Below, in pieces: positions 1 to 5,097 of a stretch of DNA of 5,133 bases. The DNA comes from Gammaproteobacteria bacterium (GTDB lineage: Bacteria; Pseudomonadota; Gammaproteobacteria; JAPPPA01), in NCBI GenBank assembly GCA_028817755.1, contig JAPPPA010000137.1, positions 1 to 5,133 of the forward strand. Direction: 5' to 3'. The position numbers and the translations under genes were made by a program. The notes under the pieces were generated by a model. It worked only from the letters and a program-made list of their open reading frames with translations, ran no database searches and was not told the origin of the DNA. Numbering within the stretch: the first letter of the stretch is position 1; each line of letters begins with the position of its first letter.

Positions 1-416
1 CGCTAGAGCTAATGCGACCTGTAACACGCGGTCTAGTAGCCGAAAAAGCCTGGGCAACGATGGGTGGTTTTGTGGATTACCTGCCAGAAGAAAAATCTTT
101 CGCGCTAATGTCAGAAGTGCCAGATGCAGAATCCAATCTGCGTATTTCTTCCTACGCGCAAAACAAAGAACTCGTCGCTAAGTTGGTAGCGAAGTTTGAT
201 GACGACATGCTAATTGAACTCACCAAGGCTAGCCTAGCTGCGCCTGAGTTAATGCGAGAAGTGTGCTTAGTGGCAGAAAAGTTACCGGACGATATCCTGA
301 CGCGCATGGCTCATTTGAAAAGTCACTTTAGCCAAGAGCAGCAAACCAAGTTATACGGCTATGCGAAAAGCCATGGGTTTGCTTCCTTGGCGCGCTTGTA
401 TGACCTAGTCCAATAA
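1..416 (+). CDS. C-terminal part of an unrecognised alpha-helical protein (5' end outside window)
   Basis: I do not recognise this protein. The frame is open to the left edge (codons CTA GAG CTA precede the first ATG at 12), so ATG 12 may be internal. The only SD-like bases in view are a weak GAG 3 nt before it. From that ATG there are 134 residues ending at TAA 414-416. The chain is soluble, acidic and rich in Leu, Ala, Lys and Glu, with no signal peptide or membrane segment. Three similar helix-start motifs appear: YLPEE (residue 23), KFDDD (61) and KLPDD (90), each followed by a helix with hydrophobic residues. This suggests degenerate helical-hairpin repeats of about 30-38 residues, in the general style of armadillo/HEAT or MgtE-N folds, and hence a binding or scaffold role. 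That reading is inference only. It is followed 9 nt later by a membrane-protein gene in the same frame, so the two may be co-transcribed. Confidence 0.7.
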   Translation, partial: LELMRPVTRGLVAEKAWATMGGFVDYLPEEKSFALMSEVPDAESNLRISSYAQNKELVAKLVAKFDDDMLIELTKASLAAPELMREVCLVAEKLPDDILTRMAHLKSHFSQEQQTKLYGYAKSHGFASLARLYDLVQ

Positions 417-425
417 AGTAAAGAT

Positions 426-848
426 TTGAGCCCCTCACTCAAATGGCTGTCCCCGATGTGCATGTTTTTGGGGAGTCTGGCAATGGCTATAGCAGTTGCC
501 ATTCATGTTGCGCCCTCACTTAGCGATGGGGACTCAGCTACACCTAGAATTTATGACCAAGTTGCTAGTGTCTTCCTGGCGTCGACAGGGGAAAGACATG
601 AGCCGGGGATGTATGAAGCACCTTGGTACTACTACCATACGGATACAGACAAAAAGCTCGTGTTAAAGGTAATAGTTATTGGTATTGCGGCAATATCAAT
701 ACTGTTAGGTTTTGTTGCTAGGGGCAGGAAGCAAAATAGTCTTATTTATTCTTTGGGTATTTTTGCCTCAGTGTCGGCCGCGACACTTGTATCAAAAATT
801 GGCTTTTTGCTAATGGTTGTCGCGTTTTTACTTACTATTCGTCGTTAG
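426..848 (+). CDS. Small multi-pass inner-membrane protein of unknown function
   Basis: This is a 140-residue product with no family I recognise. The hydrophobic segments are about residues 11-29, 78-98, 106-122 and 124-138, giving three or four membrane passes. A polar loop at about 31-76 holds an aromatic cluster (PWYYYH, residues 66-71). The first segment could be a signal anchor; the protein ends in TIRR. The start is TTG 426, because the in-frame TAA of the preceding gene is only three codons upstream and no ATG or GTG lies between. The ribosome-site evidence is weak (AAAG in the 417-424 stretch). ATG 456 and 462 are alternatives but would begin inside the first membrane segment with no Shine-Dalgarno sequence. 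It probably shares a transcript with the upstream gene and may depend on translational coupling. It converges with the rRNA methyltransferase gene, whose stop is 10 nt away. Confidence 0.65.
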   Translation: MSPSLKWLSPMCMFLGSLAMAIAVAIHVAPSLSDGDSATPRIYDQVASVFLASTGERHEPGMYEAPWYYYHTDTDKKLVLKVIVIGIAAISILLGFVARGRKQNSLIYSLGIFASVSAATLVSKIGFLLMVVAFLLTIRR

Positions 849-862
849 CAAGTGGTCGTTAG
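841..862. repeat. 8-bp direct repeat spanning the convergent gene ends
   Basis: GTCGTTAG occurs at 841-848 and again at 855-862, with CAAGTG between. The first copy contains the TAG stop of the membrane-protein gene and the second covers the stop codon of the minus-strand methyltransferase. There is no hairpin or T-tract, so this is not a recognisable bidirectional terminator. It may be chance or a slippage duplication. Confidence 0.4.
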
Positions 863-2037
863 ATAATCTTAGAAAACACCGCTTTCAAATATTCTGTTTC
901 AGGAATAGCTGGGTGAACAGGGTGATCTAATCCAGCACCACCTTTAGCCACAATACTCAGCTGGCGTCCACGCTTATTGGCGGCTCGGCGTACTAGCGAG
1001 TGCAGCTCATTTGCAGGAAGGTGGTGTGAGCATGATGCTGACACTAGAACGCCGTTTGGCGTTAGGCAGCTAAGCGCTAATTCGTTAAGGCGTTGATAAG
1101 CTTGAATACCTTGGCGCTGGTCTTTTTTCTTTTGAATCAGTGCCGGTGGGTCCACCACAATCACTTCAAACTTGCGGCCAGCGGCTTTAAGTTCGCTTAG
1201 AGCTTTGAAAGCGTCGTTTTGAATCACATCAATGCCAACACCGTTTAATTCGGCGTTGCGTGTGATTTGTTCGCAGACGATTTTGGAGCCGTCTACACAG
1301 GTGACGTTTGAGGCGCCAGCTTTAGCGGCTTGCACGCCCCAACCGCCGACGTAGCTAAATACGTCTAATACACGCTTGCCTTCTACCCAACGTAGGAAAG
1401 CTTCGCGGTTTGGGCGCTGATCGTAAAACCAGCCGGTTTTCTGGCCACCGTCAGCAGGCATTTGGAAATGGCAGTCGCCCTCAAAGACGTCTAGCGCTTC
1501 TGGCCATTCGCCGTAGAGTTCTGGCTCGTCAATGGCTAAGCCTTCTAGCTCGCGGCCACGCGCGTCGTTACGGAATAACACGCCTTTGGGATCAACTACG
1601 GCTTCTAGCGCGGCGAGTACGTCGTCCCGTAATGCTTCGATGCCAGCGGTACTGATTTGTGCGACCAGGTAATCGCCAAAGCGGTCTACAACCAAACCCG
1701 GAAGGAAATCACCTTCACCATGAATCAGGCGGTAGTAGGGCGCATCAAAGCTGGCTTCGCGCCAAGCAAGGGCATCGGCAACACGTTGCTGAATAATCTC
1801 GGCAGGGTCGCGTGAGGTAAAGCGACCAGTTTCCAATAAGCGCACGCTAATCAGCGAGGCTGGGTTTACATAACCCATACCCAAGTGTTCGCCGCTACTG
1901 GCAAGTACAGCGCAAAGGCTGCCCGGCTCAAGGCCTTTAATAGGGCTGCGGGCGGTATCAATTTCGTTGCTGAATACCCATAGGTGGCCAGCTTTAATAC
2001 GGCGCTCTTCGCGTTTTTTCAGGTAAAGGTTTTGCAT
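859..2037 (-). CDS. rlmI: RlmI-type class I SAM-dependent 23S rRNA (cytosine-C5) methyltransferase
   Basis: The product is 392 residues; E. coli RlmI, which makes m5C1962 in 23S rRNA, is 396. The N-terminal PUA-like RNA-binding region is about residues 1-75 and includes HLWVFSNEI (18-26). A linker domain carries the family hallmark IHGEGDFLPGLVVDRFG (105-121). GQKTGWFYDQRPNR (198-211) leads into the Rossmann methyltransferase domain. There, VLDVFSYVGGWG (223-234) is the SAM-binding motif I, D249 is the acidic end of beta-2, NAELNG spans 261-266, and VVDPPAL (294-300) is motif IV. SCSHH (335-339) contains Cys336, the likely catalytic cysteine by family knowledge. ATG 2037 fits the family N-terminus; an in-frame TAG lies nine codons upstream. 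No good Shine-Dalgarno sequence is visible, so initiation may be weak or structure-dependent. The gene lies downstream of argF on the same strand, separated by the folded repeat element that ends 15 nt before its start. The exact target base is inferred from homology; rlmI against a close paralogue cannot be settled here. Confidence 0.9.
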   Translation of the reverse strand: MQNLYLKKREERRIKAGHLWVFSNEIDTARSPIKGLEPGSLCAVLASSGEHLGMGYVNPASLISVRLLETGRFTSRDPAEIIQQRVADALAWREASFDAPYYRLIHGEGDFLPGLVVDRFGDYLVAQISTAGIEALRDDVLAALEAVVDPKGVLFRNDARGRELEGLAIDEPELYGEWPEALDVFEGDCHFQMPADGGQKTGWFYDQRPNREAFLRWVEGKRVLDVFSYVGGWGVQAAKAGASNVTCVDGSKIVCEQITRNAELNGVGIDVIQNDAFKALSELKAAGRKFEVIVVDPPALIQKKKDQRQGIQAYQRLNELALSCLTPNGVLVSASCSHHLPANELHSLVRRAANKRGRQLSIVAKGGAGLDHPVHPAIPETEYLKAVFSKII

Positions 2038-2083
2038 GATTGTCGTGGGCGAAGGGCATCGCTAGTTAAATTAATATTGGCCA

Positions 2084-2180
2084 GGCTTTGCGGCGCGTTC
2101 GCAATCTAGGCGCTGGTGTGCCGCTTTAGTCATTCTAAAGCCAGCGACAGCAACGATGAGTGCGGGCGCGCCGTAAGGCC
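2084..2180 (+). repeat. 20-bp imperfect inverted repeat (stem P2) with capped hairpin P2a
   Basis: Positions 2084-2103 pair without interruption to 2161-2180. There are 16 Watson-Crick pairs and four G-T pairs (2087/2177, 2090/2174, 2098/2166, 2099/2165). The core is CGGCGCG (2091-2097) with CGCGCCG (2167-2173). The loop contains P2a: CGCTGG (2111-2116) pairs with CCAGCG (2141-2146), and CTTTAG (2124-2129) pairs with CTAAAG (2135-2140) around the loop TCATT. The seven bases 2117-2123 are left unpaired on one side. Confidence 0.7.
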
Positions 2181-2186
2181 CCGGAG

Positions 2187-2287
2187 GGTGGTCTTATGCG
2201 GAATTTTGTTAAAGGATTTTGAGTCCGTGAGCGCTTCTTTATAAGAGCCTCGATTTAGCTAAACCAGCAGTCCGCATAAGATCCACT
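2187..2287. repeat. Inner inverted repeat (stem P3) with TCTTATGCGGA arms
   Basis: TCTTATGCGGA (2192-2202) is perfectly inverted at 2271-2281 (TCCGCATAAGA). The pairing continues outward as GTGG (2188-2191) with CCAC (2283-2286) after a single bulged T2282, plus a terminal G-T pair (2187/2287). The 68-nt interior has weak hairpins at 2214-2226 and 2231-2248, and a palindrome TTTAGCTAAA at 2254-2263. Each arm carries an inward-facing CTTATGCGG, so an ATG starts inside both arms. By itself the 99-101 bp unit has the outline of a small MITE nested in the larger repeat. Confidence 0.75.
2196..2222 (+). CDS. Possible 8-codon leader-type mini-ORF (MRNFVKGF)
   Basis: ATG 2196 is preceded by GGAGG at 2183-2187 with an 8-nt spacer, a textbook Shine-Dalgarno arrangement. 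The frame runs ATG CGG AAT TTT GTT AAA GGA TTT and ends at TGA 2220-2222. The start codon lies inside the left arm of stem P3, so the folded form would hide it. No plus-strand gene follows, since argF lies on the other strand, so it is not an ordinary leader peptide. So short an ORF can easily arise by chance. Confidence 0.15.
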   Translation: MRNFVKGF

Positions 2288-2316
2288 GGGCGCTATTAAT
2301 TTAGCTAGCGATGCCC

Positions 2317-3234
2317 TCAGGCCATCAACATTTCCATCAGCGAGTGTTGCGCGTGCAGGCGGTTTTCGGCTGCTTTCAACACATAAGACTGTGGGCCGTC
2401 GATCACGTCTTCGCTCACTTCGTAACCGCGATAAGCCGGTAGGCAGTGCAGGAAAATCGCCTCGTCATCGGCTAAGGCCATCATGTCGCTATCGACTTGG
2501 AAGCCTGCAAAGTCATCAATGCGTTGCTGTTTTTCTTCGTCTTGGCCCATGCTGATCCAAGTATCGGTCACAACAAGGTCGGCGCCAGCAACGGCTGCTT
2601 TCGGATCAGTGGTGAGCGAAACTGCATCGCCTGCGGCGGCAACAATGCCCGCGTCAGGTTCATAACCCGCTGGTGTCGCAACACGCAAGTTGAAGCCAAA
2701 CAATTTGGCGGCGTTGATAAACGAGTGACAGACGTTATTGCCGTCGCCCACCCAAGCAGCGGTTTTGCCGCTGAAGTCGCCTTTAACTTCTAGCCAAGTT
2801 TGCATGTCGGCAAGTAGCTGGCATGGGTGGTACATATCCGTGAGCGCGTTAATTACGGGCACTTTGGAATGCTTGGCTAGTTCTTCTAGTTGTGCTTGCG
2901 AGTCGTTACGTACCATAATGCCGTCGACCATGCGTGACAGCACTTTGGCGGTGTCGCGAACAGGTTCGCCACGGCCAAGTTGGGTGTCGCGTGAGGACAG
3001 GAACAGAGCGTGGCCGCCAAATTGGGTCATGCCGGTTTCAAAAGACACACGAGTACGAGTCGATGATTTTTCAAAAATCATCGCCAAGGTTTTGTTCTTT
3101 AGCGGCTCGTAAATCTCACCGTTTCTGACCATGGCTTTTAACTCAACGGCACGGCGAATCAGCGCCCATGCTTCGTCACGGCTTAGGTCGTTTAGCGACA
3201 GTAGGTGGCGAGGGCCAATGTGTAGGGTTTTCAT
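2317..3234 (-). CDS. argF: Ornithine carbamoyltransferase, anabolic
   Basis: This enzyme converts carbamoyl phosphate plus L-ornithine to citrulline in the cytoplasm, the sixth step of arginine synthesis. It has 305 residues, the size of anabolic enzymes; catabolic ArcB is nearer 335. The N-terminal domain carries the carbamoyl-phosphate loop STRTR (58-62) and HPCQ (136-139). The ornithine domain has GDGNNVCHS (163-171), the SMG loop (228-230) in DTWISMGQDEE, and the catalytic HCLP (263-266) with Cys264. All key residues are present, so it should be active. The start is ATG 3234. The stop of argD is only 4 nt upstream, and the ribosome site overlaps the argD end. Pairing with argD, and the absence of arcA or arcC, supports the anabolic role. 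The TGA stop abuts the right arm of the inverted-repeat element. Confidence 0.97.
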   Translation of the reverse strand: MKTLHIGPRHLLSLNDLSRDEAWALIRRAVELKAMVRNGEIYEPLKNKTLAMIFEKSSTRTRVSFETGMTQFGGHALFLSSRDTQLGRGEPVRDTAKVLSRMVDGIMVRNDSQAQLEELAKHSKVPVINALTDMYHPCQLLADMQTWLEVKGDFSGKTAAWVGDGNNVCHSFINAAKLFGFNLRVATPAGYEPDAGIVAAAGDAVSLTTDPKAAVAGADLVVTDTWISMGQDEEKQQRIDDFAGFQVDSDMMALADDEAIFLHCLPAYRGYEVSEDVIDGPQSYVLKAAENRLHAQHSLMEMLMA

Positions 3235-3238
3235 CTTC

Positions 3239-4411
3239 CTACGCTCCCAAAAACTGTTTAATCAAAGCGCTGACCATATCGACAATTTGGTCAGCTTCGT
3301 CATCAGTCAAAATCATCGGTGGCAATAGTCTTACGGTATTACCAGCGGCAATGTTAATCAGTAGTCCAGCTTCGGCAGCTAGGCCAACTAGCTCAGCGCA
3401 AGGTTGCTCGAGCTCAATGCCGACCATAAGGCCGTGGCCGCGAATATCCTTAATGCCGGTGGTGTCGGCTAGTGTTTGGATAAAGCCAGTCACCAACCGC
3501 TCGCCAAGCTCTAAGGCGCGATCAACGTATTCGTTTTCTTCGATGGTGTTAATCACGGCTAGCGCGGCGGCGCAGGCTAGGGGGTTGCCACCGAAGGTAG
3601 AACCGTGCGAACCCGGCTGGAATAGCTCAGCGGTTTCGCCTTTGGCAATACAAGCACCAATCGGCATGCCGTTGCCAAGTGCTTTGGCTAGCGTGACGAC
3701 ATCGGGCAGGCAGTCTTCAAATTGGTAGGCAAACCATGCGCCGGTACGGCCAACGCCGGTTTGGACTTCGTCTAGCATTAGCAGGGCGTTGTTGTCGTCG
3801 CAGATAGCACGTAGCGCAACCAGATAATCTTCGTCCGGCACGTTTACGCCGCCTTCGCCTTGAACGGGTTCGACTAGTACGGCAGCGACTTCGCTGTTGT
3901 CAGCAAAGGCTTGTTTAACGGCATCGGCATTGTTGTAAGGCACGCGAATAAAACCGTCGACTAACGGTGCAAAGCCTTCTTTGGCTTTGGGGTTGCCTGT
4001 GGCGCTGAGCGCGGCCAGCGTACGGCCGTGGAAAGCGCCTTCCATGACAATGATTTTTGGTGTGGCAAAGCCTTGTTTGTTGCCATGTAGGCGCGCCAAT
4101 TTAATGGCGGCTTCATTGGCTTCGGCACCGCTGTTGCAGAAGAAGGCTTTGTCTAAACCAGATAACGCACAAAGCTTGTCGGCCAGCTCTCGCTGCGCGG
4201 GAATGCCATACAAGTTGGAACAGTGGGTAAGTGTGTGGGCTTGTTTAGCCACCGCTTCTGCAACCGCAGGGTGGCTGTGGCCGAGAATGCACACAGCGAT
4301 GCCGCCGAGCGCGTCTAGGTAGACCTTGCCGTTGGTGTCTTTTACCCACGGGCCTTGGCCGGCTTCTAGGGTCAGGCTAGGCTGACCGTAATTGTTCATT
4401 AAGTGCGTCAT
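3239..4411 (-). CDS. argD: Acetylornithine/succinyldiaminopimelate aminotransferase (PLP-dependent)
   Basis: This enzyme transfers an amino group from glutamate to N-acetylglutamate semialdehyde to give N-acetylornithine; family members often also serve lysine synthesis as DapC. The product has 390 residues, a class III aminotransferase of normal length. Visible motifs are the phosphate-binding NSGAEANE (93-100), FHGR (127-130) where the aromatic stacks on PLP, EPVQGEGG (181-188), LDEVQTG (213-219) with Asp214 contacting the pyridine nitrogen, the Schiff-base Lys243 in LAKALGNG (241-248), and STFGGNPLAC (271-280). ATG 4411 (MTHLMNNYG) is preferred, with a weak GGGA 11 nt upstream; ATG 4399 (Met5) is possible. 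It is co-transcribed with argF. Only 22 nt separate the ATG from the stem of the sodB terminator, so its promoter is not obvious, and I see no ArgR-box-like sequence. Confidence 0.96.
   Translation of the reverse strand: MTHLMNNYGQPSLTLEAGQGPWVKDTNGKVYLDALGGIAVCILGHSHPAVAEAVAKQAHTLTHCSNLYGIPAQRELADKLCALSGLDKAFFCNSGAEANEAAIKLARLHGNKQGFATPKIIVMEGAFHGRTLAALSATGNPKAKEGFAPLVDGFIRVPYNNADAVKQAFADNSEVAAVLVEPVQGEGGVNVPDEDYLVALRAICDDNNALLMLDEVQTGVGRTGAWFAYQFEDCLPDVVTLAKALGNGMPIGACIAKGETAELFQPGSHGSTFGGNPLACAAALAVINTIEENEYVDRALELGERLVTGFIQTLADTTGIKDIRGHGLMVGIELEQPCAELVGLAAEAGLLINIAAGNTVRLLPPMILTDDEADQIVDMVSALIKQFLGA
3244..3248 (-). promoter_or_regulatory. Ribosome binding site of argF inside the end of argD
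   Basis: On the minus strand GGGAG ends 9 nt before the argF ATG and is read within the last argD codons (Leu-Gly-Ala). A second purine run, AGGAAG, overlaps the argD TAG but sits too close to the ATG to be the better site. This layout suggests translational coupling of ArgF to ArgD synthesis. Confidence 0.7.
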
Positions 4412-4425
4412 AAGTCTGTTTTCCC

Positions 4426-4461
4426 AAAAACAAAAAGGCTGCCTTAGTAAAGACAGCCTTT
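4426..4461 (-). terminator. Intrinsic terminator of sodB
   Basis: Read on the minus strand, AAAGGCTG (4461-4454) pairs with CAGCCTTT (4441-4434). Beyond a single mismatch, CTT/AAG continues the stem to a 4-nt loop (4446-4449). The stem runs into TTTTTGTTTTT, the classic U-tract. It lies 45 nt after the sodB stop and just before argD. On the plus strand no T-tract follows, so it works in one direction. Confidence 0.9.
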
Positions 4462-4468
4462 ATTGGGA

Positions 4469-4497
4469 ACTGCCTCTACCGGAGCCGGTGAGGCAGT
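4469..4497 (-). other. Strong hairpin in the sodB 3' untranslated region
   Basis: ACTGCCTC (4469-4476) pairs with GAGGCAGT (4490-4497). After one bulged T, ACCG (4478-4481) pairs with CGGT (4486-4489) around the loop GAGC. It stands 8 nt after the sodB stop and before the true terminator, with no U-tract on the minus strand. A role in protecting the sodB transcript from 3' decay is plausible. On the plus strand it is followed by GTTGTTTGTT, only a poor terminator tail. Confidence 0.65.
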
Positions 4498-4505
4498 GTT
4501 GTTTG

Positions 4506-5084
4506 TTAAGCGAAGTTCGCGTTTACAAAGTCCCAGTTCACCAAGTTCCAGAATGCTTCAACGTAGCTTGGTCGAGCATTGCGGTAGTCGATGTAGTAAG
4601 CGTGTTCCCAAACGTCTACGGTTAGTAGCGGGGTGCTGTCGCCAGTTAGTGGGCAGCCAGCGTTGCTGGTGTTTTCTAGTGCAACGGTGCCGTCTGCTTT
4701 CTTCACTAGCCAAGTCCAGCCAGAGCCGAAGTTGGTTAGCGCAGCGTTGGTGAACTCAGCTTTGAAGTTTTCGAAAGAACCGAAAGCTGCGTTGATTGCG
4801 TCTGCAACCGCGCCAGTGGCTTCGCCGCCGCCGTTAGGGCTTAGGCAGTTCCAGTAGAACGTGTGGTTCCAGATTTGCGCTGCGTTGTTGAATACACCGC
4901 CAGAGCTGTTCTTGATGGTGTCTTCTAGAGACATGTTTTCAAATTCGGTGCCTGGAATTGCGTCGTTCAGCTTAACCACGTAAGTGTTGTGGTGTTTGCC
5001 GTGGTGGAATTCCAAGGTCTCTTGAGAAATGTGTGGCTCAAGAGCGTCGATTGCGTAAGGTAATTCGGGCAACGTATGCGCCAT
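4506..5084 (-). CDS. sodB: Iron superoxide dismutase
   Basis: This enzyme dismutates superoxide to oxygen and hydrogen peroxide. It is 192 residues long, like E. coli SodB (193), and has no signal peptide, so it is cytoplasmic. The metal ligands are His27 (in FHHGKHH), His74 (in WNHTFYW), Asp157 and His161 (in DVWEHAYY). Gln70 in NNAAQIWNH is where iron enzymes carry the active-site glutamine, which favours Fe over Mn. The signature FGSGWTWLV is at 119-127. The frame stays open for 15 more codons to ATG 5129, but ATG 5084 (MAHTLPELPY) is the family start and has a good ribosome site. Expression would start upstream of the window edge or in the last 49 nt; TATGCT on the minus strand near 5127-5132 is only a weak -10 candidate. 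The gene ends in a tandem hairpin-terminator region before argD. Confidence 0.97.
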   Translation of the reverse strand: MAHTLPELPYAIDALEPHISQETLEFHHGKHHNTYVVKLNDAIPGTEFENMSLEDTIKNSSGGVFNNAAQIWNHTFYWNCLSPNGGGEATGAVADAINAAFGSFENFKAEFTNAALTNFGSGWTWLVKKADGTVALENTSNAGCPLTGDSTPLLTVDVWEHAYYIDYRNARPSYVEAFWNLVNWDFVNANFA

Positions 5085-5092
5085 GTTCGTGG

Positions 5093-5097
5093 TCTCC
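5093..5097 (-). promoter_or_regulatory. Ribosome binding site of sodB, deciding the start codon
   Basis: GGAGA on the minus strand lies 8 nt before ATG 5084. This good spacing favours the 192-residue product over the longer frame that begins at 5129. Confidence 0.8.

Larger units (their letters stand above)
2053..2317 (+). ncRNA. Candidate structured RNA or folded DNA element: three-way junction in the argF-rlmI gap
   Basis: Hand pairing of the plus strand gives a closed three-way junction. P1 is 24 bp (2053-2076 with 2294-2317). P2 is 20 bp (2084-2103 with 2161-2180), and its loop holds hairpin P2a (2111-2146). P3 is 16 bp (2187-2202 with 2271-2287, U2282 bulged), with smaller hairpins inside at 2214-2226 and 2231-2248. 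The junction strands are short: 2077-2083, 2181-2186 and 2288-2293. The internal non-Watson-Crick pairs (one in P1, four in P2) are all G-U on the plus strand and would be A-C on the minus strand, favouring a plus-strand RNA. I see no convincing plus-strand promoter upstream of 2053 and no T-tract after 2317, so transcription is unproven. The alternatives are a MITE-like mobile element folded as DNA, or a processing structure in the argF-rlmI mRNA. I could not match it to tmRNA, 6S, RNase P RNA, group II intron or retron signatures. Confidence 0.5.
2053..2317. repeat. Outer 24-bp inverted repeat bounding the argF-rlmI intergenic element
   Basis: The left arm 2053-2076 starts AGGGCATCGCTAG. 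The right arm 2294-2317 ends CTAGCGATGCCCT. The arms are complementary at 23 of 24 positions, and the exception (T2066 with G2304) is a G-T pair on the plus strand. The spacer is 217 nt. The right arm ends on the first base of the argF stop triplet (TCA at 2317-2319 on the plus strand), and the left arm lies 15 nt before the rlmI ATG. No target-site duplication is visible: the left flank ends GGGCGA and the right flank begins CAGGCC. Confidence 0.85.

Noticed and set aside
849..858. Bidirectional terminator between the convergent genes
   Set aside because: The 10-nt gap and its edges contain no inverted repeat with a T-tract.
2038..2052. Target-site duplication flanking the inverted-repeat element
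   Set aside because: The left flank (ending GGGCGA) and the right flank (starting CAGGCC) share no matching direct repeat of 2-9 bp at the arm boundaries.
2236..2268. Promoter for rlmI using TATAAA on the minus strand near 2238-2243
   Set aside because: The -10-like hexamer has no acceptable -35 at 16-18 nt, and it lies within a hairpin. Other AT-rich candidates nearer rlmI are equally weak, so no promoter is annotated.
2065..2305. Integron attC site
   Set aside because: GTTAAAT (2065-2071) fits the GTTRRRY core, but the partner ATTTAGC deviates from the RYYYAAC core and the order on the strand is the reverse of an attC. There is no integrase or cassette ORF.
2053..2317. Retron msr-msd or group II intron remnant
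   Set aside because: No reverse transcriptase gene is in the window. I see no domain-V-like hairpin or intron boundary motif, and the length is too short for an intron.
3168..3728. 186-residue plus-strand ORF opposite argD and argF
   Set aside because: It is a reading-frame shadow of two certain genes, with low-complexity Ser/Ala-rich composition and no ribosome site. Other plus-strand ORFs over rlmI, argF, argD and sodB were rejected for the same reason.
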